Of a stretch of 32,939 nt of DNA, positions 17,845 to 28,827 are shown piece after piece; position 1 is the stretch's first letter; every line of letters begins with the position of its first letter. Under the pieces are notes generated by a model. It was given only the letters and a program-made list of their open reading frames with translations. It had not been told where the DNA came from and did no database searches. The stretch is from positions 1-32,939 of the forward strand of contig NZ_JABSOV010000004.1 in assembly GCF_013215345.1 (NCBI RefSeq), given 5' to 3'. Both the position numbers and the translations under genes were made by a program. Origin of the DNA: Colwellia sp. (GTDB taxonomy: Bacteria > Pseudomonadota > Gammaproteobacteria > Enterobacterales > Alteromonadaceae).

Positions 17845-17878
17845 AAAGCCCTAGTGAACATGTGTTACTAGGGCTTTT
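17845..17878 (+). terminator. Hairpin terminator after the TonB receptor
   Basis: An 11-base perfect stem, AAAGCCCTAGT (17845-17855) with ACTAGGGCTTT (17867-17877), has an 11-base loop and only a short T run (TTTTG). It is probably a partial terminator that lowers transcription into the halogenase gene. Confidence 0.75.
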
Positions 17879-17922
17879 GTATTTCGTCAATGAAGGTTTA
17901 TGGTCAGATTAAGGAAAGTGTA

Positions 17923-19455
17923 ATGCAACAAACTAATAGTCAAAATGATACACAAAGTAAGGTTCAGAATGTTGTTATTGTCGGTGGTGGTACTGCCGGT
18001 TGGATGACAGCTTCTTTACTGGCAAAAACCTTAGGTAAAACCCTCAACATAACCCTAGTTGAATCTGACAAAATAGGCATTGTCGGTGTTGGCGAAGCTA
18101 CTATCCCACCCATAGTTAATTTTAATCGTGCCATTGGCATTGATGAAAAATCCTTTGTTAAAGCAACCATGGGCACTATTAAGCTAGGCATAGAGTTTAA
18201 TAACTGGCAGCAAGATGGTGATAGTTATATGCATGCCTTTGGCAACATAGGTAAAAAGTTTCCTTTCTGTGATTTTCATCATTTTTGGCTAAAGGATCAG
18301 CAAAATAAAAATTCCGATAGCACCATCAATGTCAGTAGCTTTTGGGATTTTTCACTCAATTACCAAGCGGCGAAACAACATAAATTTGCCCCGATAAATA
18401 ACATTCCCAATACTAATTTACCGGGTATCGCTCACGCCTATCATTTTGATGCCGGTTTATACGCTAAGTTTTTAGGTAAACACGCAATAAACATGGGTGT
18501 TAAGCGTATTGAAGGCACTATCACAAAAGTGAATCAGCATACGGACTCGGGCTTTATCGACAGTGTATTACTGGAAAACGGTACCTGTATTGCCGGAGAC
18601 TTATTTATCGACTGCAGCGGACTTGCTGCTTTATTAATAGAAAAAACCCTTAGTACCGGTTATGAAGATTACTCACACTGGTTACCCTGTGATCGTGCTG
18701 TTGCTGTGCCTTGTGAAAAAGTTGCACCTATTGAGCCTTATACTCGCTCAACAGCACATAAGGTAGGCTGGCAATGGCGCATTCCATTGCAACACAGAAC
18801 CGGCAATGGCTTAGTGTATTCAAGTAAACACATGAGCGACGAAGAAGCGCAAGAATTATTGCTCAATAACCTTGACGGTAAACCGCTAGCAGAGCCTAGA
18901 ATTATCCCTTTTAAAACAGGTCGTCGTCGCAAACAATGGCATAAAAATGTTATTGCCATTGGTTTATCTAGTGGCTTCTTTGAGCCCCTTGAATCAACCA
19001 ATATTCATTTAATTCAAACCGCTGCCATACGATTAATGAAGTTCTTTCCTCATAATGGTATCAAACAAGCAGAGGTTGATGAATTTAATGCTCAGTCTAA
19101 AGTTGAATTGGAAGGTATTCGTGATTTTATTATTTTGCATTACAAACTTAACAACCGAGGTGATAGTGAGTTTTGGCGTGCTTGTCAGCGCATGGATATA
19201 CCTGAATCATTGTTTAATAAAATAGAATTATTTAAAAAAACTGGTAAAGTCTTTTGTCAGCCGGATGATCTTTTTACTGAAATTGCCTGGCAGCAAGTGA
19301 TGATAGGTCAAGGTAATATTTCTGAAGATCACCATCCCCTAGTTGACACTTTATCTGACGAACAACTAAGCGATTTAATGGCAAACTTAAAGACACTTAT
19401 CAATCGTACTGTGGAGAAACTACCCAGTCATGATGAGTTTTTACAGTCACTTTAA
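17923..19455 (+). CDS. Flavin-dependent (tryptophan-type) halogenase-like protein
   Basis: A 510-residue protein with the FAD-binding GGGTAGW (21-27), GVGEATIP (55-62), a lysine in TIKLGIEF (K87) at the place of the catalytic lysine of tryptophan halogenases, the WxWxIP motif as WQWRIP (283-288), and EPLEST (354-359). All the landmarks of flavin halogenases are present, so it could chlorinate or brominate an aromatic substrate using FADH2. Many marine and Xanthomonas/Caulobacter relatives sit beside TonB receptors in sugar loci and have no known substrate, so tryptophan is not implied. No flavin reductase gene is adjacent. Start 17923 has AAGGA seven bases upstream; an ATG at 17890 has none. 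Confidence 0.88.
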   Translation: MQQTNSQNDTQSKVQNVVIVGGGTAGWMTASLLAKTLGKTLNITLVESDKIGIVGVGEATIPPIVNFNRAIGIDEKSFVKATMGTIKLGIEFNNWQQDGDSYMHAFGNIGKKFPFCDFHHFWLKDQQNKNSDSTINVSSFWDFSLNYQAAKQHKFAPINNIPNTNLPGIAHAYHFDAGLYAKFLGKHAINMGVKRIEGTITKVNQHTDSGFIDSVLLENGTCIAGDLFIDCSGLAALLIEKTLSTGYEDYSHWLPCDRAVAVPCEKVAPIEPYTRSTAHKVGWQWRIPLQHRTGNGLVYSSKHMSDEEAQELLLNNLDGKPLAEPRIIPFKTGRRRKQWHKNVIAIGLSSGFFEPLESTNIHLIQTAAIRLMKFFPHNGIKQAEVDEFNAQSKVELEGIRDFIILHYKLNNRGDSEFWRACQRMDIPESLFNKIELFKKTGKVFCQPDDLFTEIAWQQVMIGQGNISEDHHPLVDTLSDEQLSDLMANLKTLINRTVEKLPSHDEFLQSL

Positions 19456-19488
19456 CCGCTGTGCACAATTATAAAATAAAGGCATAAA

Positions 19489-20397
19489 ATGCAAAAAATC
19501 AATTTCACTTCATCCTCAATAACCAGCTCACGCCTTATTTATGGCTGTATGCGTATTGCCGGTGATAATACCCCTGCAGATAAAGCCAAGGGTAAGTTGG
19601 CACTTAGAGCGGCACTTGAAGCGGGTTATAACCATTTTGATCATGCCGATATTTATGGCGGAGGTCACTGTGAAAGTTTATTTGGCGAGTTATTAACCGA
19701 GCTTAAACAAGAGACACCGACAATACGTGAACAACTTATTATCACCTCCAAAGCTGGCATTCGCTTTGAGCCCCAGCGTTATGATTTTTCAACAGACTAT
19801 TTAACTACCAGTGTTGAGAATTCTCTAAAGCGGTTAAATGTTGATTACCTAGATATGTTTTTGCTGCACCGCCCTGATTATTTATTTAATACCGAAGAAG
19901 TTGCGCAAACATTTCAGCAGTTAAAAGCTAGCGGAAAAGTAAAACATTTTGGCGTCAGTAACTTTAGCCCGTCACAAGTGAGCTTATTACAATCAGCTTT
20001 AGATGAACCATTACTTGTTAATCAAATAGAAATAAATATTCATAATATCAGCAGCTTGACCGACGGTAGCTTAGATCAATGTCAGCAGTTAGGCATAACA
20101 CCTATAGCTTGGTGTCCACTCGGCGGTGTAGCTTACCCGGCCTGGGGGAATACCTTCTCTACTGCTGATGAAGAGCGTATTGCAGCGGAGTTAGCAAGAC
20201 AAGGTGAGCAATATAATTGTTCACCTTGGCAGCTTATTTTAGCTTGGTTACTTAAACATCCAGCTAATATCTGCCCCATTATTGGTTCAACTACGCCTGA
20301 GCGAATTGTCGCCGCTAAACAAGCCTTAGCGATTGAATATAATCATGCTGACTGGTATCGCTTGCTTGAAGCAAGAAATGGCTATGCGCAGCCTTAA
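19489..20397 (+). CDS. Aldo/keto reductase, YdhF type
   Basis: A 302-residue aldo/keto reductase. The catalytic tetrad is visible: D51 and Y56 in FDHADIYGGG, K88 in TSKAG and H127 in LLHRPD, plus the NADPH-binding end PIIGSTTPERI. FDHADIYGGGHCE is close to E. coli YdhF as I remember it. It should reduce a carbonyl or aldose with NADPH in the cytoplasm. AAAGG lies eight bases before the ATG. It starts 33 bases after the halogenase gene on the same strand, so the two probably form an operon. The substrate is unknown; in this locus a sugar-derived carbonyl is a guess. Confidence 0.9.
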   Translation: MQKINFTSSSITSSRLIYGCMRIAGDNTPADKAKGKLALRAALEAGYNHFDHADIYGGGHCESLFGELLTELKQETPTIREQLIITSKAGIRFEPQRYDFSTDYLTTSVENSLKRLNVDYLDMFLLHRPDYLFNTEEVAQTFQQLKASGKVKHFGVSNFSPSQVSLLQSALDEPLLVNQIEINIHNISSLTDGSLDQCQQLGITPIAWCPLGGVAYPAWGNTFSTADEERIAAELARQGEQYNCSPWQLILAWLLKHPANICPIIGSTTPERIVAAKQALAIEYNHADWYRLLEARNGYAQP

Positions 20398-20436
20398 GTC
20401 GTAACCTTAAGTCGCGAATCTTTAATAAAATACTGT

Positions 20437-20463
20437 CAGCGTATTAGTTTTGCTAATACGCTG
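20437..20463. terminator. Hairpin between convergent genes
   Basis: CAGCGTATTAG (20437-20447) and CTAATACGCTG (20453-20463) form a perfect 11-base stem with a TTTTG loop. The plus side lacks a T run; the minus side is followed by UAUUUUAUU, so it terminates the minus-strand lipoprotein gene better. Confidence 0.65.
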
Positions 20464-20503
20464 CTTTGCCTATACGTTTTCCTATAAAAATATACAACTA
20501 AAA

Positions 20504-21202
20504 TTAAACTCTTAGCCCATAGAGAAAACTACATTTCGGCAGGGTATAATGGTCATCTACTGGCTTTAATTCAATAATTTCTATCTTACCCACCACATCC
20601 GTTTCTATATCTTTTTGTATTTCATAATAGAAACGCCACATTTTATTTAATGAGGTTAACTCAATATAAGGGTAACTTGTGATCTGCCAACTTCCAGTTA
20701 GCTGCTCACTTTTCCGGGATTGAGCGGATGCTTTATTTAAATATAAAAATTGATAACTAGCATCACTATTTAGCCTGAGTGTCATTGAGGCCTGACAATT
20801 TTCGCTTTCATATTCATTGACCAGATCTTGCCGTGTCACTTTATCACTTTGCCTCCCCCCATCAGGCAGTAACAACAGTCCAACACTATTTTTAGTGTAA
20901 TAGTGATTGCCAGCAAAGATAGGCTGTACATTAGGGACAAGCCAACCAATCTTAGCAAGTGTATCGATTAAGATATTTAAAGTATTTTCACCTTCAACAA
21001 ATGGCGAATAAAGTAAGGTGGATTGCTGAACCTCATCAGGAAAAACAAGAGTATTAGCTATGACATCAAAGCCTAATCCCTCTAGATTTTTAGTCACTGC
21101 TTCAGTTTCTTCCGCTGATAAATAACGTGTATAAAGGTGCACCTTTGTTGAAGAACACGCCAAAATAAAAAAACACATCAAGACAATACTTATCATCTTC
21201 AT
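20504..21202 (-). CDS. Uncharacterised lipoprotein, divergent from the BlaI/M56 pair
   Basis: A 232-residue protein with a lipoprotein signal (MKMISIVLMCFFILAC, Cys16 followed by Ser, so outer membrane). I recognise no family. The N-terminal part (KNLEGLGFDVIANTLVFPDE) looks like a small alpha/beta domain; the C-terminal part is beta-rich, with LTGSWQI like lipocalin-style lipoproteins. A good ribosome site (AAGAGGA, eight bases before ATG) supports the start. Its promoter region contains two BlaI-type operators shared with the divergent repressor gene, so it is probably a target of that repressor. The function is not known. Confidence 0.8.
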   Translation of the reverse strand: MKMISIVLMCFFILACSSTKVHLYTRYLSAEETEAVTKNLEGLGFDVIANTLVFPDEVQQSTLLYSPFVEGENTLNILIDTLAKIGWLVPNVQPIFAGNHYYTKNSVGLLLLPDGGRQSDKVTRQDLVNEYESENCQASMTLRLNSDASYQFLYLNKASAQSRKSEQLTGSWQITSYPYIELTSLNKMWRFYYEIQKDIETDVVGKIEIIELKPVDDHYTLPKCSFLYGLRV

Positions 21203-21250
21203 TTTATTAATCCTCTTATTTTAAATCACTAGCGTAGATAAAAATAACAA

Positions 21251-21303
21251 TTGACAGTTAAGATTACAAATGTAATCTTAACTCATAGATTACATTTGTA
21301 ATA
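21251..21303. promoter_or_regulatory. Paired BlaI-type operators with -35 box
   Basis: GATTACAAATGTAATC (21262-21277) is a perfect palindrome, and GATTACATTTGTAATA (21288-21303) nearly so; both have the TACA..TGTA core of BlaI/MecI operators. Centres are 26 bases apart. A TTGACA -35 (21251-21256) puts the plus-strand -10 inside the first site, so binding would block transcription of the repressor gene, and plausibly of the divergent lipoprotein. Confidence 0.8.
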
Positions 21304-21348
21304 GTTAATTATACCTAGAGTAATACCTAGAAAAAAACTGGAAGTGAT

Positions 21349-21765
21349 ATGACTGAAATCAGTAATGCCGAATTTGAAGTATTAGAAGCACTGTGGCAAA
21401 ACTACCCTGCTAGCGCTAACGATATAATTGCCAAACTTAATGAAAGTGCTAGTACGAATGCCAATAGTGCTGATGATAAAAAACAAGAGAAGCAGTGGCA
21501 TGATAAAACGGTAAAAACATTGCTAAACCGTCTAGTAAAAAAACAGGCGATTAGTTTTGAAAAGCAGCAACGTCATTATTTATATTCTCCGTTATTAGAA
21601 CGTGAAGCCTATACCTTAAAAGAGAGTAAAAGCTTAATAGAGCGTATGTTCAGCGGGAAATTAGCGCCATTAGTGGCTGGCTTTGCTAAACAAAACGATC
21701 TCAATAAAGACGATATAAGCGCGCTAAAATCATTGATTTCTGACTGGGAGAAAAACAATGATTAG
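21349..21765 (+). CDS. BlaI/MecI-family transcriptional repressor
   Basis: A 138-residue winged-helix repressor: FEVLEALWQNYPASANDIIAKL, then TVKTLLNRLVKKQAI as the recognition helix, the wing FEKQQRHYLYSP and a helical dimerisation tail. Between the first helices and the recognition helix is an insert of about 15 residues rich in Asn/Ser/Asp/Lys (about 33-48), longer than in classic BlaI. GGAAG precedes the ATG. The stop overlaps the next start (ATGATTAG), so it is translationally coupled to the M56 peptidase, which would relieve repression by proteolysis in the known BlaR1/BlaI scheme. Two matching operators lie upstream. Confidence 0.93.
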   Translation: MTEISNAEFEVLEALWQNYPASANDIIAKLNESASTNANSADDKKQEKQWHDKTVKTLLNRLVKKQAISFEKQQRHYLYSPLLEREAYTLKESKSLIERMFSGKLAPLVAGFAKQNDLNKDDISALKSLISDWEKNND

Positions 21766-23101
21766 CGCGTTAGTTAATTCATTACTGCCATTAACCGTTT
21801 TATTGTCGCTAATGCTGCTTATTCGCCAGCCGTTACGAAAAAGTATCGATGCCAATACTGTTTATAACTTATGGCTGGTTATTCCATTGAGTTTAGTGCT
21901 TTATTTTTTGCCTTTACCTTGGCAACATTTAAGCTGGCTAAACATGAGTGAGCTAACCGCTATTGAATCACATAATAGCTTAATGCAACGTTATTTAGTG
22001 ACGCCAAGCCAGAGCATTAGCCAGCAATTATCAATAGATAATCTGTTAGGTTTATGGCTCAGCAGTACTTGGCTGCTAGGTTTTACCCTACTTATTAGTT
22101 ATTGGAGTGTTAGCCAATATAACTATCGCAGAGCGTTAAAATTAACATTCTTAACTGACGGTAAACATCAACAACAAATAGCCGAAAGTGGCATGACAGA
22201 GTTAATGCTTGCACAAAGCAGCCATATTCATAGCCCAATACTTATCGGTTTATTCAAACAAGTTTTAGTTATTCCTGAGGACTTTGAGACACTTTATACC
22301 ACTGAGCAGCAACAGCTGATCATCAGTCATGAAATGTGTCATTTTTCTCAGCACCATATGTGGACGAATCAGCTAGCGCTTATGCTCTTAGCGTTATTTT
22401 GGTTCAATCCGCTAGCTTGGCGTGCTTATGCGGCATTTCGTCAAGATCAAGAGCATTCCTGTGACCAAGTTGTTTTGGCGCGAAAGCATACTCAATCCAG
22501 GATCCAATACTGTAAAGCACTAGTCTTAGCGGCGGAAACGTCACCACCTAACGCTTTTACCTTACTTAGTTTTAAGAATAGTTTTAAGCAAAATGGAGAA
22601 CAACACTTTATGTTTAATCGAATAGAACAAATAAAACAGATGTCAAAAGCCTTCTCAGCAAAGAGCACTATCGCTAAAGTAGCTAAACTAAGTTTGGTTA
22701 CCCTAGTATCAAGCTCATTACTGGCTGGCGTTAGTTATGCGGGTCATCAACTGCACCAAGATGAAAGTAAAAATGGTAGCATTCAAAAAGTAGTCAATGG
22801 CCTATCACCTACCATTCGGATTGAACCTAAATACCCTGTTACCGCAGCTAAAGCGGGAACAGAAGGCTCAGTGGTATTGATGTTTAATGTAGAAGCCGAT
22901 GGCTCGGTAAGTCATGTCGAAGTGATTAATGGCAAGCCCGCTTATATCTTTGATAAATCTGCGGTCACCGCTTTAAAACAGTGGCGCTATAATGCCACTG
23001 ATACTATTCATACCAACTTATTAGTGCAATTAGACTTTGTCATGAGTGAGTCATCTGCCATGCCAGAGTCTTTGATAGAACGTATCAAAGTAAGTCAGTA
23101 G
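21758..23101 (+). CDS. M56 (BlaR1/MecR1-type) membrane metallopeptidase fused to a TonB C-terminal domain
   Basis: A 447-residue protein. Membrane helices are at about 5-22, 36-52 and 98-117. The zinc motif is HEMCH (191-195) in a cytoplasmic loop, with QEHSCDQ (231-237) as the likely third-ligand region. A further membrane segment lies at about 309-328. The periplasmic tail (about 353-430) has the TonB C-terminal pattern: PKYPVTAAKAGTEGSV, then FDKSAVTALKQWRY. Classic BlaR1 carries a penicillin-binding sensor here, and none is present. It should sense something at the envelope and cleave the BlaI-type repressor. The fusion could instead reflect energy transduction to an outer-membrane receptor. 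A terminator follows. Confidence 0.9.
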   Translation: MISALVNSLLPLTVLLSLMLLIRQPLRKSIDANTVYNLWLVIPLSLVLYFLPLPWQHLSWLNMSELTAIESHNSLMQRYLVTPSQSISQQLSIDNLLGLWLSSTWLLGFTLLISYWSVSQYNYRRALKLTFLTDGKHQQQIAESGMTELMLAQSSHIHSPILIGLFKQVLVIPEDFETLYTTEQQQLIISHEMCHFSQHHMWTNQLALMLLALFWFNPLAWRAYAAFRQDQEHSCDQVVLARKHTQSRIQYCKALVLAAETSPPNAFTLLSFKNSFKQNGEQHFMFNRIEQIKQMSKAFSAKSTIAKVAKLSLVTLVSSSLLAGVSYAGHQLHQDESKNGSIQKVVNGLSPTIRIEPKYPVTAAKAGTEGSVVLMFNVEADGSVSHVEVINGKPAYIFDKSAVTALKQWRYNATDTIHTNLLVQLDFVMSESSAMPESLIERIKVSQ

Positions 23102-23123
23102 ATTTTAAATAATTAATCCGTTG

Positions 23124-23159
23124 AACCTGTAAGGCCTTCCCTGCTTTACAGGTTTTTTT
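23124..23159 (+). terminator. Intrinsic terminator after the M56 gene
   Basis: AACCTGTAA (23124-23132) pairs perfectly with TTACAGGTT (23146-23154) around a 13-base loop and runs into a tract of T. Confidence 0.88.
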
Positions 23160-23239
23160 ATCTTTTGTTTTTCATTACCTTCCTTTAAATTTTTAATTTT
23201 AACTTTTCTATTAAAAATACCCTGCCTTATTACAAATAA

Positions 23240-25840
<2,601 letters not shown>

Positions 25841-25981
25841 ATTATTTTTAATGGTCTAAATATCCAATAACAGCGTTGCTCTCAATCCCAATAGCCAGCT
25901 ATTGGTCAATCAAGCGCCTTGTTCTTGAAAATTTATTCTCATTATTATTTTATCTGGTGATTAATATAATTGATAAAAATA

Positions 25982-26014
25982 GAAAAGCGACTATTAGCTA
26001 ATTAGAAGCTTTTC
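25982..26014 (-). terminator. Weak terminator-like hairpin after the MDR gene
   Basis: GAAAAGC (25982-25988) and GCTTTTC (26008-26014) pair over seven bases with a 19-base loop. On the minus strand it is followed by UAUUUUUAUC. This is modest evidence only. Confidence 0.35.
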
Positions 26015-26036
26015 GTTAAATAAATTTAAATCAAGC

Positions 26037-27014
26037 TTATGCTGTAAGGGTAACTTTACCTACCGCTTTGCCAGAAGCAAGGTAATCGTGAGCTTTTGCT
26101 ACTTCCCAAATTGAGAAATTTCTTTCATCAATAATAGGCGTGATCTTGCCGGCATCAACAAGTTCAGCAATCTCAGTAAGAATACGACCATGTGATTCTT
26201 GGTTAATGCCATGACATAATGGAATAAGCATCAAAATACTGTGGAATGACAAACTTTTAAGGGCAATTTGTAATGGATCGGCAATAGGTAAAATCGTTGC
26301 AACATGACCATTATACTTAGCAGCCTCAAATGATTTTTCAATGTTATCACCGGCAACCGTATCAAATATTTTATCAAAACCAACACCAGCAGTGTGATCC
26401 TTTACATAGTCTGCAACCGACTCAGTTTTATAATCAACTAAATTATCTGCACCCAGTGTTTTTGCTAGCGCTTCATTAGCAGGAGAATAAGTAGCCGTTA
26501 CCTTAGCACCAAGCACTTTTGCTAATTGAATGGCAATATGACCTACGCCGCCGGTCGCGCCATGAATAAGCACATGGTCTCCGGCTTTAACATTCATTTT
26601 TTGTACTAGTGCTTCATAAGCAGTGATTGCTACCAATGGTAGAGCCGCCGCTTGTTTCATGCTTAGGGTTTTAGGCTTCATCGCCATTAAACGGGCATCA
26701 ACCAACATAAATTCAGCTAAAGCACCATCAACACCATTAATGCCGCCAGCCATGCCGTAAACTTCATCACCAATTTTGAAGTTACTTACGTCTTCAGCCA
26801 CTTCAACCACAATACCCGCAACATCGCCGTGTAATACTTCAGGTAAGTTTGTCGACCATGGCAATTCAATTGAACGCAACATAGTATCAATTGGATTTAC
26901 ACTGCTAGCTTTTACTTCTACTACCATATGGCCCGCTTTAGCGACTGGTTTTGCTTTTTCAACAAGTTGAAAAACGTCTGTGCTACCAATTTCTTTAATG
27001 ATCATTGCTTTCAT
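26037..27014 (-). CDS. Zinc-independent medium-chain dehydrogenase (quinone oxidoreductase type)
   Basis: A 325-residue MDR protein. The N-terminal GroES-like domain contains SSVNPIDTMLR and HGDVAGIVVEV; the NADPH-binding Rossmann motif is GATGGVG (152-158), followed by GADNLVDYK. It lacks the cysteine-rich zinc loop of alcohol dehydrogenases, so it is of the quinone oxidoreductase/enone reductase class that reduces quinones or unsaturated carbonyls with NADPH in the cytoplasm. AGAGAG precedes the ATG. It is divergent from a LysR gene, with an inverted repeat between, the usual layout for a LysR-controlled detoxifying reductase. Confidence 0.92.
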   Translation of the reverse strand: MKAMIIKEIGSTDVFQLVEKAKPVAKAGHMVVEVKASSVNPIDTMLRSIELPWSTNLPEVLHGDVAGIVVEVAEDVSNFKIGDEVYGMAGGINGVDGALAEFMLVDARLMAMKPKTLSMKQAAALPLVAITAYEALVQKMNVKAGDHVLIHGATGGVGHIAIQLAKVLGAKVTATYSPANEALAKTLGADNLVDYKTESVADYVKDHTAGVGFDKIFDTVAGDNIEKSFEAAKYNGHVATILPIADPLQIALKSLSFHSILMLIPLCHGINQESHGRILTEIAELVDAGKITPIIDERNFSIWEVAKAHDYLASGKAVGKVTLTA

Positions 27015-27075
27015 AATTTTACTCTCTATATATTTAAATTAGTTTGCATATTTTCTTATGCTACTTGCTTAGCTA

Positions 27076-27101
27076 TTTACTTAGTTGATTACATAAGTAA
27101 A
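27076..27101. promoter_or_regulatory. Inverted repeat in the divergent MDR/LysR promoter
   Basis: TTTACTTA (27076-27083) and TAAGTAAA (27094-27101) are perfect 8-base arms with a 10-base spacer. The site is 61 bases before the MDR start and fits a LysR-type binding site; which gene it controls is inferred. Confidence 0.45.
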
Positions 27102-27285
27102 GGCTTTGCTTGTTCGTTTAAGTGCGGCCATTTTATGCCTTGCCAACAAAGCAAACCATTACCCAACTGACAAATCACCTTTGCTTTTAAAGCAACACAA
27201 AGTTAAAGTAGCTCTTAATAAGAGTTAGTGCCTGAGAGCCCTTATTTAGCAGACCTTGTTTAAGAGCAGACCTAGAGGAATAAAG

Positions 27286-28203
27286 ATGAGTTCATTAAAT
27301 CGATTACTGTATTTTAATTGTGTGGTAGAAACTGGCAGCATCTCAGCTGCGAGTCGAATCTTTGATGTCCAGCCCTCTTCTATTTCAAGGCAATTAGCAG
27401 CACTTGAACAAGAGCTAGGTGTACGTTTGTTAAATAAAACCACCCGAAATACTGGCTTAACTGAAGCGGGTCAAAAATATTACGAGTATTCCCAGCGCAT
27501 TGTTGCTGAATTTGATGAAGCGAAAAAGGCCGTTAATGACTTACAAGAAAATCCCAAAGGCAAACTAAAAATAAGTATGACTGTCGGCTTTGGCGAAAGC
27601 ATTGTACTGCCATTGATTCCCAAATTTATTGCCTTATATCCTGATATCAATATCAAACTTGAGTTAACTGAGCGCGTTGTTGATCTGGTAGAAGAAAATA
27701 TTGATGTTGCTATTCGCAGTGGTCGCTTAACTGACTCAAGTATGATTGCCAAACACTTGGCTTTTAATAACTTTTTACTTTGCGCCAGCCCACAATATTT
27801 AGCCAGTGAAGGTACGCCGCAAAGCCCTGAAGAGCTAATTGATCATCAATGTATCCGCTACAGCTATTCTCGTTGGCAAGATTGGTATTTAATGGCTGAA
27901 CAAAGAACAAAATTAACCATTAGCGATACTATTTCTGTGAACTCAGTTAACGGTCAAAAGCAACTGGTGCTAAATGGCAGTGGCTTAACGTTAATGCCAC
28001 TATGGGCTGTTAGAAAAGAGTTAGCCGATGGCACGCTCATCCAAGTAATGCCAGAACATACCTTTAGTCCTTATGAAGAACTAAGCTCCACCTACGCTAT
28101 TTATTTAAAGCGAGAAATGGTGTCAGTTAAAACACGGGTTTTCTTAGACTTTCTAGTAGATAATTTAGTGGCAAACGTAGTAGAAAACAGGGTAGAAGAT
28201 TAA
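27286..28203 (+). CDS. LysR-family transcriptional regulator
   Basis: A 305-residue LysR protein: winged helix with SISAASRIFDVQPSSISRQL and LGVRLLNKTTRNTGLTEAG, then an effector domain (KISMTVGFGESIVLPL, VDVAIRSGRL, SGLTLMPLW). Start 27286 has AGAGGA six bases upstream; the frame is open to a TTG at 27256 that lies before this ribosome site. It is likely to control the divergent MDR gene. The methyltransferase-like gene follows 48 bases downstream and may be co-transcribed. Confidence 0.92.
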   Translation: MSSLNRLLYFNCVVETGSISAASRIFDVQPSSISRQLAALEQELGVRLLNKTTRNTGLTEAGQKYYEYSQRIVAEFDEAKKAVNDLQENPKGKLKISMTVGFGESIVLPLIPKFIALYPDINIKLELTERVVDLVEENIDVAIRSGRLTDSSMIAKHLAFNNFLLCASPQYLASEGTPQSPEELIDHQCIRYSYSRWQDWYLMAEQRTKLTISDTISVNSVNGQKQLVLNGSGLTLMPLWAVRKELADGTLIQVMPEHTFSPYEELSSTYAIYLKREMVSVKTRVFLDFLVDNLVANVVENRVED

Positions 28204-28251
28204 ATTGAAAACATGGTCAACTTTGATAACTAACACAGAAAACAGGAGAGT

Positions 28252-28827
28252 GTGCCCTTGCTAATATTTGATGTTTTTTTGTTGCTGTTTTTTGCCTTAA
28301 TAGTGCTATTTATTACCGTGTCGATCATCTATAACACAGTAAAATTAGGAATTTCACCAATGCCAAGCTCAAATAAAGCTTACCTGGCGATGATGCAATT
28401 AATTGACGAAGCGGGATTAGAAACAAAAGCAGGGTCGATAATTGATCTGGGTAGTGGCTGGGGCAACTTTGTTATACGTATTGCCAAGCGACATCCGCAA
28501 AGGACAATAGTAGGTTATGAATTATCCTACTTGCCATGGCTAATATCCACCTTACTTAAGAAGCTACTGGGATTAAAGAACTTAACTTTACATCGACAAG
28601 ATTTTTATCAGGCGGACTTATCGTCCGCATCGATATTAGTGTGTTATTTATTCCCACAGGCGATGAATAAAATCAGCGATAAGCTGCACTTAGAACAAGC
28701 AAGTGTTAACTTTCTTATCAGCAATAATTTTGCCCTACCAGCATGGCAACCTTACAAGACTATACAAATCGATGATTTTTATAAATCCCCGGTTTACCTA
28801 TATAAAATTTCTAAAAAACAAAGGTGA
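28252..28827 (+). CDS. Membrane-anchored class I SAM-dependent methyltransferase-like protein
   Basis: A 191-residue protein. Residues 4-28 form one membrane helix; the rest is a short Rossmann methyltransferase core with motif I DLGSGWG (65-71) and an acidic residue at the end of strand 2 (E90 in VGYE). It is small for the class and lacks an obvious substrate-binding cap. The target is unknown. AGGAG at 28244-28248 is only three bases from the GTG at 28252 but nine from the TTG at 28258, so the latter may be the true start. It follows the LysR gene on the same strand. Confidence 0.78.
   Translation: MPLLIFDVFLLLFFALIVLFITVSIIYNTVKLGISPMPSSNKAYLAMMQLIDEAGLETKAGSIIDLGSGWGNFVIRIAKRHPQRTIVGYELSYLPWLISTLLKKLLGLKNLTLHRQDFYQADLSSASILVCYLFPQAMNKISDKLHLEQASVNFLISNNFALPAWQPYKTIQIDDFYKSPVYLYKISKKQR

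Noticed and set aside
20392-20414. Direct repeat of CCTTAAGTCG, 13 bases apart
   Set aside because: It straddles the end of the aldo/keto reductase gene, is short, and nothing suggests an attachment site or operator.
21758-23101. Beta-lactam resistance sensor
   Set aside because: The M56 half is right, but no penicillin-binding sensor domain and no beta-lactamase gene are present, so a resistance role is not supported.
25888-25905. Inverted repeat CCAATAGC..GCTATTGG after YgjK
   Set aside because: The loop is only two bases and no T run follows, so it is not a terminator; no regulatory context was evident.
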